Assembly: GCA_030141605.1 (NCBI GenBank)
Contig: JAQGDQ010000484.1
Span: 28,501 to 92,500, forward strand
Source of the DNA: Tubiluchus corallicola
Lineage: Eukaryota; Priapulida; Priapulimorpha; Priapulimorphida; Tubiluchidae
DNA length: 64,000 nucleotides
Reading direction: 5' to 3'
Shown: one piece after another, positions 11,002 to 22,600 of the stretch
Position numbering within the stretch: the first letter of the stretch is position 1
Layout: each line of letters starts with the position of its first letter
Translations under genes and position numbers: made by a program
The notes under the pieces: generated by a model
Told to the model about the DNA's origin: nothing
What the model saw: only the letters and a program-made list of their open reading frames with translations
Database searches by the model: none

Positions 11002-12002
11002 ATGCTCGCTGAGGGGGTGGTGGCCTGCATTATAATATGTAATGTTGGCTTGCTCCAGTACACACAGTCCGACCTGGTTTCATCTGCATCTCCTAAGAAA
11101 CCTTCTGCGCTGCTGGACGAAATGTTTAACAAAATGGAGAAAGCGAACAGGTACTGCAAGAGATCAAAGAAGCCGAAATACCTGCTGAAAAGCAGCAGTT
11201 GGAAGCCGGTGGAAGGGCAGTTGGCAGAATTGAACAGGGCGCTGTCGCTGGCGACAGCGACAGTCTCAAATGAAGCCACGTACTGGAGCTTCCACCTACA
11301 ATCTGTGCATCACGCGCGGCTGATAAATATCAATTATCTATACAAATCTTTGGCTTCTTCATTAGCTGTAGTACACAGCGATGTTTACCGCGTGGGTTTG
11401 ATGTTTGAGCAGGGGGCGCTGCAGGACAAATTTTATGCTAACTTGAACCGATCCAATCTACTCTTTGCACCGGGAGTCACCAGATCGCGTGCTGATAACT
11501 CACTGAACCGTAGCAATGACCACGTGATCGACAAAAAATCGTTCATGGATGACAATTCAGGTCGCGGAGACCTTTGGGATTCGAGTAAGACATCGAGAGT
11601 TCGGTCAAGCTCTTTGCGTTATCTCGATACCACTGATGGAGTGTCAACAGCAGCGCGTGTAAACACTTCAGTAAGTGAATCCAACATCGTGTTATTTACA
11701 GAAGATTCCGGGTCTTCCATCGACTATACGCACACTGATTCATGGCCCGAGAACCTGGCGTTTAAACAATGGCTTCCCGATCGACAAAACGGCTCCATTC
11801 GTCCCATATCCGTCAAGGTGAAAATAGAAGGGCAGAAATCACGACGCGCTTTCATACCCAATGTCAAACTGCCCAAGGTGAGCAGGCCTTACCTGGACTG
11901 TGACGGCGAAACTTGGCTTCTGACGGTTACCATGCCGATTGTCAACATCGTGCCTCGGCCGAAAATCAAAGAAGGGAAGAAACAGTACGTGCTCTTGTTG
12001 AG
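11002..12002 (+). CDS. Signal peptide + GPR158-type Cache exon; candidate alternative first exon or orphan paralogous exon
   Basis: ATG 11002 opens 333 codons beginning with a hydrophobic leader (VVACIIICNVGLL). The exon shares hallmarks with the gene at 15715-31153: FKQWLPD at residues 254-260 (YKAWLPD there) and PYLDCDG at 296-302 followed by WLLTVTMPIVNIVPR (PYFDCG...WILTASVPVVDLYPR there). A helical N-terminal half and a Ser/Asn-rich insert (residues about 155-240) separate these parts. Two donors are possible, CA|GTACGT at 11984 and AG|GTAATT at 12002. Both leave phase 2, as required to join the exon at 17259. Joining to 15677-15715 does not fit the phase. No Cys-rich exon of its own was found before 15.7 kb. 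It may be an alternative first exon (my preference) or an orphan duplicate. Confidence 0.7.
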
Positions 12003-12274
12003 GTAATTGAAGCTGCACTCTTTTTGCAACCAAATTCGGGCTGTAGTGGCCTCGGGTGAGGTGCTCACCTGATTGTCTGTGTTTGATTGGTATGTTTGTT
12101 TGTTTTGTTTTGTTTATTTGTTTGTTTGTTTGTTTATTTGGTTCTGGGACCAGTTAATTTTTTTACGCGTGCGCCCGAGAATTTATTGTCCCTTGGAGTG
12201 ATTCGTTGAGAGCAGATTCCTTCTATTTTATAACTATGCCTGCCCATTGTCTACATTAGACTTAGTGAGCACAT

Positions 12275-12786
12275 AGTGATGATGATGATGACGATGATAA
12301 TAATGATAATGTCGATGACGACGATGATGAAAATTATGGTGATGATGATGATGATGATAATGATGATGATAATGGTGACAATGATTAACGATGATTGATG
12401 ATAACGACGACGACAATGATGATGATAATAATGATGAAGATGATAAGGATGGTAATGACGACGATGAAGACGATGATGACAACAATGATAAAGATGATGA
12501 TAATGGTGATGACGATTGATGATGACGACGACGATGATGATGATGATAATGATGGTAATGACGACGATGAAGACGATGATGACAACAATGATGACGATGA
12601 TGATAATGGTGATGACGATTGACGTTGACGACGACGATGATGATGATGGTGGTGACGACGATAATAATGGTAATGACGACGACGACGATGATGACGACAA
12701 TGATGACGGTAATGATGATAATAGTGACGGTGATTGACGATGACGACGACGACGATGATGATGATTGTGATGACGATGATAATAAG
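12275..12786 (+). repeat. (GAT/GAC)n microsatellite
   Basis: About 510 bases are built almost wholly from GAT, GAC and AAT triplets, giving long Asp/Met/Thr or Ser/His/Ile frames on both strands. These frames are low-complexity artefacts. Confidence 0.95.
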
Positions 12787-13197
12787 GAAGATGCGGGTTA
12801 ACTATATTTGATACAGTTACAGTTCCCGTTGAAAGTTCTAAAAGGTTTAAAACAAGAGTTAAAATCAATCAGAGTGAACCAGTTTACTGGAATAGCTGTA
12901 AAACTGTCATGAACTGCAATGATCAAAGTCACCAGAATGCTGTAGTCTTATGAGACAAGCGCAGTTTGCTGGGGAGGTGAATTACGCATGTGATGACCTT
13001 GGATGAGCGGCTCGAGGACAAATGTCAGTCTCCCCAAAAACATTGAATTTAAAAGTGCAACGAGCATATATGCAGTCCGTAATATGAAATGACATCAGCA
13101 AAGATGTGTTAGTCTGTATTGTACAATTTCAAGTATTGGTTAGGCGACCACTATTCTTACAAACATCATCAATAACTAAGCGTGTCAGGAAATGATA

Positions 13198-14200
13198 TCC
13201 CAAAAAACTGAAATCCCCCACTCTATATCAGAAACCAAAAAGAATTTGAAAAAAACTGACATCCCCACTCTATATCAGAAACCAAAAAGAATGGGCAAAA
13301 ACTGACATCCCCCACTCTATATCAGAAACCAAAAAGAAAGGGCAAAAACTGACATCCCCCACTCTATATCAGAAACCAAAAAGAATTTGAAAAAAACTGA
13401 CATCCCCCACTCTATATCAGAAACCAAAAAGAATGGGCAAAAACTGACATCCCCCACTCTATATCAGAAACCAAAAAGAATTTGAAAAAACTGACATCCC
13501 CAACTCTATATCAGAAACCAAAAACAATTTGAAAAAACTGACATCCCCCACTCTATATCAGAAACCAAAAAGAATTTGAAAAAACTGACATCCCCCACTC
13601 TATATCAGAAACCAAAAAGAATTTGAAAAAACTGACATCCCCCACTCTATATCAAAAACCAAAAAGAATTTGAAAAAACTGACATCCCCCACTCTATATC
13701 AGAAACCAAAAAGAATTTGAAAAAACTGACATCCCCCACTCTATATCAGAAACCAAAAAGAATTTGAAAAAACTGACATCCCCCACTCTATATCAGAAAC
13801 CAAAAAGAATTTGAAAAAACTGACATCCCCCACTCTATATCAAAAACCAAAAAGAATTTGAAAAAACTGACATCCCCCACTCTATATCAGAAACCAAAAA
13901 GAATTTGAAAAAACTGACATCCCCCACTCTATATCAGAAACCAAAAAGAATTTGAAAAAACTGACATCCCCCACTCTATATCAGAAACCAAAAAGAATTT
14001 GAAAAAACTGACATCCCCCACTCTATATCAAAAACCAAAAAGAATTTGAAAAAACTGACATCCCCCACTCTATATCAGAAACCAAAAAGAATTTGAAAAA
14101 ACTGACATCCCCCACTCTATATCAGAAACCAAAAAGAATTTGAAAAAACTGACATCCCCCACTCTATATCAGAAACCAAAAATGGGCAAAAACTGACAGA
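13198..14200 (+). repeat. 47-bp satellite array (~21 copies) with a four-unit higher order
   Basis: Twenty-one units share CTGACATCCCCCACTCTATA and end in AACCAAAAAGAATTTGAAAA. The first third mixes units ending in TTTGAAAA and GGGCAAAA. From about 13.45 kb units are nearly identical, and a variant ATCAAAAACC (instead of ATCAGAAACC) recurs at 13651, 13839 and 14027, exactly 188 bp = 4 units apart. There are no spacers, so it is not CRISPR-like. Confidence 0.95.
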
Positions 14201-15600
14201 ACCACGAAAATAACATTTAATTTTCAGTGAAGAACATTTATCTTAAAGCATCTTAAACTGTAGCTTAAAACAGTCTACCCTTTAAAATATTGAAAAGAAA
14301 CATGGGTTTTATTGGAACATCGTGTTCATGACTTATGTGAAAGAATTATTATCACACAGACACAATTTCATGTTCGTGCCACTAGTTCTTCGCTTTTACA
14401 GACATTTCCCCATTTGCTAGTTAGGCGAGCACTAGCCTGCATTTCGGAAGCGCATTGCTCAAAACACAAACATTTATTTTCAATTTTCAATTACCTTCCT
14501 AATGAGCCATCGTGTGTACGAATCGTTCCACAATGAGGGAAAATATATGGTATTGAATACCAAAAAAGCTCAAAATTCACGTCGTAATCACAGGCGGGCT
14601 TAAGCTTTTGGCCACGACTGTAATTTATTTTTTTATATATAATAGTTACATCCTGGAACTAAAATATTTTAAAACAAAATTGCAAGCTATTTGGAGAATT
14701 TCAGAATCGTTTGAGCCAAATAATAATTTTAGTTCCAAATAATCTGACAAGTATGTAAAGTTTGGATATAGAAAATACAGATTACAGCCTTTATGCCTGT
14801 GCGCTACAGTAATTATATACCTAAGTTTACTAAGGTAGTACAACAGTTAAGAAAACGGAATAAAATCATTACTGATGCTAATTAGCTGCATTGAAAATGG
14901 AAGTGTTGCATAACACGAAAACCATAGTTACCATTTTTTGCTTTGGGTCTTATTTGTTACTAACTACAATTACATGCATACATATTAGTGGTATGTATTT
15001 GCAATAATTTCTGTAGTAAACCTATGTACGGTTCGTTATGTGATTGCCGGTCATTTAAGACAGAAGGACTTTAAGTGACCACGGTACAATATCCAGCCGG
15101 TGAGTAATTTTCTAAATCTACATCATCAAAACATACAAATAGACTGGCGAATAATAAACTGCAGGCTACACAATTCCTATACGAATTTTGCGCAAAACCA
15201 TGCTGCGCGCCCATCTAAACCGTCTCACCTGGGTAATCAGCAAGCTGGGATGCTGAACGCTGTACTACCTGCACGCCATTTCAAATACCTGTCGGCTCAA
15301 CGTTTTGTGTCTGCAGCACCAATAACAAGGCGTGCCCAGGTTTGGTGTTGAAAGTTGTTGTTTTTTACTGCAGGAGAAAAGTGACTTGAGACTGACGACT
15401 GTGTTGTGCTCGTACAGTGTAGTGCCGTCCAGTTTGTGTCGTAATTACGAATATTATAATCATACAGGCTGCGAATCGTATTTCTGTAGTTTTTCTGTAC
15501 AGTATACATGTGCATGAGTTAGTTGTCTTCTGTCATACTTATGGAAGCAGACGATTAAACGTTGATGACAAAGATCTACGGCATTTTAGTCTGTTTTAAA
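14201..15600. other. Intergenic sequence between the satellite and the Cache gene
   Basis: No exon was recognised. On the minus strand at about 14582-14620, CAGTCGTGGCCAAAAGCTTA next to TA looks like one end of a Tc1/mariner element. I could not find its partner. Confidence 0.4.
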
Positions 15601-15639
15601 GGCTTTGACGAGCTTGTGAAATTGTCACAATAATTATGT

Positions 15640-15647
15640 TATAAAAG
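15640..15647 (+). promoter_or_regulatory. Candidate TATA box (TATAAAAG)
   Basis: TATAAAAG lies 68 bases upstream of the ATG at 15715, with an initiator-like CTCATTT about 25 bases downstream. This suits a start of transcription near 15667 and supports 15715 as a first exon with its own promoter. Confidence 0.45.
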
Positions 15648-15714
15648 TGCCTTAGGAGGGAAAACTCATTTGGCAGTTAATAATTTTTCGACTTCCGTCC
15701 ACGATCATATCAAA

Positions 15715-16628
15715 ATGGCTAGACAGATATCGACAGGGTCAACGTTACCCATAGTTCTCATATCTTGCATAATTGCTTCTACGTTTGCCCAGTTTCGGTG
15801 GCAGGTCACGGACCATTACGATGAAGTGCGCGAAAAGATGAACCAAGTTGATGCCATCAATTGTAAGACAAAGCAAATTGAAGACTTGTTCCTCAGACGT
15901 GATACCGTCCCTGCAATTCCTCACATAACAGATGTGGATCCGAAGTATCCCAACCGAACAAACTTGTATCATGTTCACAATACTGCTCTCAATCGAGGTT
16001 TCTTCTTCTCATTTATATTTGCGTTAGAAGGAGATCGGGGCGAGCCGGGGCTCATGTATTACTACAAGTCCGAAAGTGCCGACATTTTGGGGAACAAGTG
16101 GGTAAATGCTTCTGGTGTGTTCTTTGACATAAATGGCACCTATCCCAACTTCTACAGGGACTTTTTTAATAGAACTCTGCCTTTGTTTGGACCGCACACG
16201 TACAGATTTGATGATTTTAACGAGCCTACCAACCCGCACAGGGAAGCGTCTTTATTCACGACTGAGAGTACAGATATGGGAGCCGGGCCGGGCACACCAT
16301 ATAATTCTCCTTATTTTAAAGTAAACAGTTGGTATAAAGCTTGGTTACCAGACAGAAGGACACAAAAATCAATTTATCACGTGAGAATCAAATACTCGAA
16401 TGTCACTGGACAATTTATCAAGGGCGAAAAAGATGATTACGAATTCAAATTCGACTTTTTTGGTCCGCCCGGTCCCACTGATAAGACCGACGAAACCCTG
16501 GGTCCGGTCGTATGGTCGCCGCCTTATTTTGACTGTGGACGAAGCAATAAATGGATTCTCACGGCAAGCGTTCCAGTTGTAGATCTTTATCCCAGACATA
16601 CAGAGTGGCGGCATTTACAAGACCACAA
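15715..16628 (+). CDS. Exon 1: signal peptide and Cache 1
   Basis: The start ATG has a good context (caaaATGg). The leader is MARQISTGSTLP followed by IVLISCIIASTFAQ. The whole first Cache domain is in this single exon, with many N-glycosylation sequons (NRT, NAS, NGT, NVT). It ends CACAA|GTAAGT in phase 2. Confidence 0.88.
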
Positions 16629-19600
16629 GTAAGTATTTGAAATCTTGAAACTGCAAGCGAAGCTTATTCCTGTCGATGTTGCAAGATTTTATAGATTCTG
16701 TATCTATGTACCTTTTATAGAATAAGCTTTTCATCGCTTTGTTGGACACACGTGTGGTTGCTGTAGGTCAAAGGTTAAGTGCACCTCAGCAACGTGTCTT
16801 AACTACAATTGTCACATGACATGTGAGTAAAGCAAAACTGTCTGCCGCATCAATTCAGTAACTTCAGTTGTTTTATGTGGACTTTACTTAATTATGCATT
16901 AGTCTGTGCGTAGAGTGATTTACTAGCAAGGTCTTGCTTGGGAACAAGAAAAAATGAACTAGGTAAGGTTCTAGCTAGCCGTTAAAACTGTTACTATTAC
17001 AATAACATGGGTTGTGAGGCTTTGTCAAGTGTAAACGAATATGTTGTCTGGTACACTTAACCTTTGGCCTTTTCACGATCATCATCAATCGCTGAAACCG
17101 TATCTACGTGCGTTCCGTGTTGCAGAACCTTGAGGTGACGAGTTATTTCAGATTGCCGGACTTGCAGCAGAAATCTTTGAAAAACAGAAACCGCTTTACC
17201 TATAATATTATACCTTATAATTGTCAGTGAAGCCAGCTGATGTCGTTGTTTCTTCTAGGTACATCGCTGTTGCCACTGCCAGCATTGATCTGCAGCAAGT
17301 TGACATGAATCAGTGTCCGATAGGATTGGGCAACGAAGGACCAAACTATTTCGCTGGAACTGCGAAGTGCAAGAAGACGACTTATGTGAGTCATTTTGAC
17401 ACTTTCTTTGATTAAAGCCAAAACACCACAACTTCCAATTCACATACTCAGAAATCATGCCAAATGTTTCGACAGATAACTGCTGTCATCATCATTGGTG
17501 AATTTTAGAAACATACAGCTAGTTTATATAGGCAGAGCCTGTAGAACATTATGCAAGTAATTAAGTAATTAACAGAAGCCAAATTGGTAATGAATAAGCA
17601 GACCAGTAAATAAATTGATACAGTAAATTATGCACTAATTATGTATTTACAAAAAGCCAAATAGGTAATGATTAAGCAGATCAGTAAATAAATTGATACA
17701 GTAACAAATAGTTAAGTGTTTGAAAATAAAAATAAAGGAGTTAAACTGCTTTGCACACTAAGAGAAGGCTTATTAGGGTACATAGATAAACTTTCTTTTA
17801 TTAAGTCCCAGTTATTTGTAGCTCTGGTCTCAATGCTGAAATTATTAAAACCAGCTTCGTGGCCAGAGGCACAAATTTGATCATTAATGCTGGATTGAGG
17901 AGAATTTTTTAATTTCTTGCCAGTTCTAAACGAAATACCAAAATGTCGAGATGCAGTCTGTTGAAACGTTTGTCGTGATATGTGTATTGGAAGTTTTAAT
18001 AACGTTGTGTTGTTTTAGCTCTGAATGTTTTTAAGTGCCTATAATAAAATCATTTCTTTGACTATTATTTTGCGCAGCGTGACGAAGAGTGTTACAGTTA
18101 GGGCTTGTTTACCCGCTAGATTAGTATAGCCTGCAACCTAGTGCCCCTCTCAAGCTTGGGGGGGGGCATACTTTGTATTGCTGAATGATTCATATAACTT
18201 ACAATAAAATTTCAACTCGAAAAAGAAGGCTAAGAGGTCTGAAAATCCAATTTTAACGTGGCTCCTCATTTGAGATAAAGGAACCCTGTTTGAGGTCTTT
18301 TATTTGAGACAAAGGGCCTTTGATTTGAGTCCTTTATTAGAGATACGGCCCCTCCTTGAAGCCTCTTGTTTAAAATATGGGCCCCCTGCAGCTATACAAA
18401 TGTTGCTGAAATATGCCACAACTAAAAATGTTCGAGACAAGCGCGAGCAAATTAGAGGGTGGCTCCATCTGAGGGCGCCCCATAATTTCATTAGCCCCAC
18501 AAGGTTATAATCTGGCCCTGGTGGCAGTGAATTGGTATTTGGCCGATCTGAAAATGTGCAGCGAACCATTGCTGTGTGCTGTGCACAGGTTTGATTAATT
18601 TGGCAATTTGTACATGCTCAATCAATACTTGTTGCAGTTTACTGGGTTTGCCAATACTTTTGCTCTAAGAAGCCTCAAAAAAGATGCAAAAACCTCAAGT
18701 TGCAACAGAGAGAGTGAATGAGAAAGAGAGAGGGAGAGTAGAAAGATAAAGAGGGGGCCATGGTGGAGCTAAAGAAGGAAGGTAGAGAAAGGGGTGATGA
18801 ATTGATTTGACCTATGGTCAGGTTTTATTTTATTTTCCTTAGTGTGAACCTTTAATCGGATGGGGTTTCCGTCGTGGTGGTTATAGATGCATCTGCAACC
18901 CAGGGTATAGGTATCCACATTGGCAACGAGGACCATTTATGGGTGACGTAATTGAAAGGGCGACTCGGGCAGAGTACGAACATGGATTTGACTGCATTAA
19001 AATTGGAGGTATTTATGAATTTACCAGTATGGCCAAGTTGTTGTATCAGGTGGTACCAGTGGCGGCTCGTAGTTAAAATTACTGGGGGTTCTGCTTCAGA
19101 AAAATTTTAGCCATTGTTTTATTACTGTGTAAAAAGAAACAAACACTTGTAATTTTGATTTGTAATTGTAATTTTAAACAAACAAACAGAAAAATTTAGA
19201 TGTAATGCATATATGTATGTACGTGACAACTGACAACAAACTGCGTGAGCAACAGTACTTTCTCTACCTAGCAGCAGATGCTAGCAGCGTAAAGCGTATT
19301 ATCACAGGCATGTGCATATGGTCGAATGCGCGCAGCAGCCAAACTCCGCATTGCAACTGTGCTGGACTGTGAAGCAAGCAGTACTAGCCTCACGTGTTCT
19401 ACTTCCGTACAAGTATAAAGAAAAAGACTTGTTGTTGAATATTATCAATAATATTGTGTGCTACAGGGTGTGCTGCAGTTCCACAGTGCTTATACAGGAG
19501 GCGCCAATGAGAGGCACGAAAAAAATGTGCCGAAACTTTGATCAGCATATTATAAGAATAAAATGACAGAATTGTTTGAAATTATCAATATTACAGACGA

Positions 19601-22600
19601 TTACGTATAAATATCAAAAACTTTTTGTCATTTATTTAGATTTTTCTAAAGACACAGAAGTTTTAAAACGTCAAGTCAAAAAATATAATTATGGCGGAAC
19701 AGATAGTCTTTCTCTGTCGTTAAAATTTACAGCAAGTCTATTATGTTTCCATTTTCAATGAAAACTAGACAAAGATGTTCCTCGCAACAGCTGATACAGT
19801 TTTTCACATGTTTCGAGGGGGCGGGGTATTTTTGCTTTTAGCTATTCTTGCTTTATTTCTTTTGCACGAGAGGGCACTTCCAGGCAATGCCATATGTTTA
19901 ACAAAACTCAGGTACTTTAATCCAGATGACTGAGACCTATTTTGATTAACAACAAATTTTTGTCAGTGCTTTACCTTTTGCGGTGAAGACCCGGAAGTAA
20001 CCCGGTTGATGTCCTTATTGTTTTGCTGCCTTCTTTTAAGTGCTTCATACGTCAAAGTGGCCGTTTTTCATTTAATGATTGGCCAACATTGTTCCATCAA
20101 AAGCTTTTCGGCCATAACTTAAAAACCACTAAAACTATGAACTTGTAACTTTCACAGCTTAAAGTTAATGTATTCTAATATCATGCTGTGACACTTTAAC
20201 CTTGCAGGCCCCTTGCTTCTAATGTTATTGCAAGTCTTAATTTTGACACATTTTTTCTGGGCCACTGCGTATTTATAAGTACACTCATATCTCACTTTGC
20301 TGGACCTCACTTTTTTTGATATCTCAAGAATCGGACAAAATTTGGACCAGTTAAAAGTCGCTCTACTACGGCCACTGTCTGTTGTTTCGCGAGCTGACAG
20401 CTAGGTGGCGGGACGTGACTTTGTTTACATCAGTGTAACCACGTGCATATCTCTGAGTCAATTGCCGACAGTTTTTCCCTTTTGCATAGGAGCTGCACGT
20501 ACTAGACATTTTTGAGACAATTAGGTAATTGATTCTACATTACCGTGATTCTAATACACGGCGCCTACTGTATTAGCTTAGTATCGGAAAATACGGACAT
20601 TCAGTAAATTCGGACCGTCGTCTCTTTGCTTGGCGCTATTACACTTTCGCACCGCCTAGCTTTTCCTGGCCAGAAAGCAGACCAACAGGCGTAATATACA
20701 CCATATTCCCATAATATTATTGCTTCTTACGCTTTATAATTCCAGATTAAAATCATACATTACTTACTGTCATCAACACGTAAGAAGCTCCACGTGAATA
20801 ACCGTGTTTACACCACTAATGCGCAATCGCTCTCGCGCAGTGACGTATGTGGCCCTTAGCATGTATTTTTAGTTTTTTGCATAATTTATGATTATTATGG
20901 TTGCAGCCACGGGAGTTTGTATCGTATTACAGTGTTCCCACATATTAGTTTATAAAAGTAAAGGTTTTTTCTTTATTTCGTAAATGCAATTAAGATAAAA
21001 GTGTGTCACGTGCCTTTTAAGCTAGGCCCTGATAATGCTTAAACTAGTACGAAATTCGTCACGTGACTACACACACAAACAAGATGGCGATACGCCCTGT
21101 ATAGGTGTAGAACTGTGAATACAGCGTAATTATTGGTAATTATACCTAAATATATGATTAAATTACAATTAGATTAGCGGAAACATTCACTGATGACGTA
21201 AGAATAATAGACTGATGACATACGAGCCTAAAAACGAGTAATAACCTAGAAAAAGCTAGGCGGTGCAAAAGTGTAATAGCGCCCTTTGCTTTCGTTCAGC
21301 AAACCAAGATATGAGTGTAATAATATATCTTTTATTTTCGTTGGATACTTGCGCATAACGTAGCGTCATCTGGTTGTACAACTACTTATGCTGATTGCTA
21401 CGAGTGACATTATTTAAAAAATGCAACACTGCTATATTGCAGCAGCGTATATGTATTGCTATAACTGATAACACATGTAAGTTGTAACTTCCCAAATAGC
21501 ATTTAAAACTTCTGCAGTTCACTACGTAAAATTTTTCTTAAAGGACAGAACTAGTCACTCAGTATGTTTGGTTTATTTTACTGTTATCACTTAAACGTAG
21601 AAAAACATAACAAAAAAATTTGCAAAAAACTGCCTATAAAGCATAACATACGCTACTACGAATAGGTATTTTCAGGCGTGATGGTTGCTGACATTCACTT
21701 AAAAATTATGACGTAACTCGTGGGCTTCGTGACTTTTTGTAAGCACATCGTGGCTTTAAGTCAGCGCTCTCTACTTAAAGTGATTCAAACTTCTGCAGCT
21801 TACTTAATGCTCCCGCAAAAATATAACAAAATTAGCTATCTATTTTTTGTAAAAACTTATTATAGTTTTGATGAAGATTCACCGTGCGCTACTTTTCCTC
21901 AAGACGAGTGATGTCATTGGAAGAACAATGGGCATTCAAAATGGGAGCGTCCAAGCATGAAGTGATCGCGACTTTAAAGTGATTTTACTAATTACACGAG
22001 GCGCTTATTCGAGTTTTATTACTACATCTTTCTAACATTCTTGGCAAACATTGAAATAAGCCTACCTCCTAGAAGGCTTGATGTTTCCTTTAACCAACTC
22101 ACAGTTGTTAAAGAAAGGGAGTGTGACCTGTTATATAGCAGCTCTGTTTTCTGTGTACAATTATAACCACACGTGCTTTTGTATGAATCACTGATAATTA
22201 TTGATTACTCTTTTCAGAAATTAAGGTAGTAACGGCTTTTCTCAACAAGGAAGTTATCAACCCATTCGAAGTTGAAGAGACAACAGTAACTCCAGATGAA
22301 CTATTCGGAGAGTTTCAGGAGTCTGGACCTAACGATCTACCCCCACCGGGGCCTTACGGTCCTCCCGAAGCAGGTCCATATGGTCCTCCAAAAGCAGGTC
22401 CTTATGGACCACCTCAGCAAGGGCCTTATGGATCACCTCAGCCTGGATCCTATGAGCCTCCACAAACTGATCTTTATGGAACACAGTTAGACCATTATGG
22501 ACAGCGACAGGACGGTACCCAAGATCAACCTCCCGATTTCGTCCCTCCACAGTCCGATCCATATTACGGTGGCGGTAGTGATCCGTATTTGCAATCTGAT

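Noticed and set aside
12234-12868. Several 60-205 codon frames on both strands
   Set aside because: All are caused by the GAT/GAC microsatellite.
13198-14200. CRISPR-like array
   Set aside because: Units are directly adjacent with no unique spacers, and the context is eukaryotic.
15677-15715. Splicing of the 11002 exon into an acceptor just before the 15715 ATG (catttggcag)
   Set aside because: That acceptor needs a phase-1 donor, while both donors of the 11002 exon are phase 2; the frame would break.
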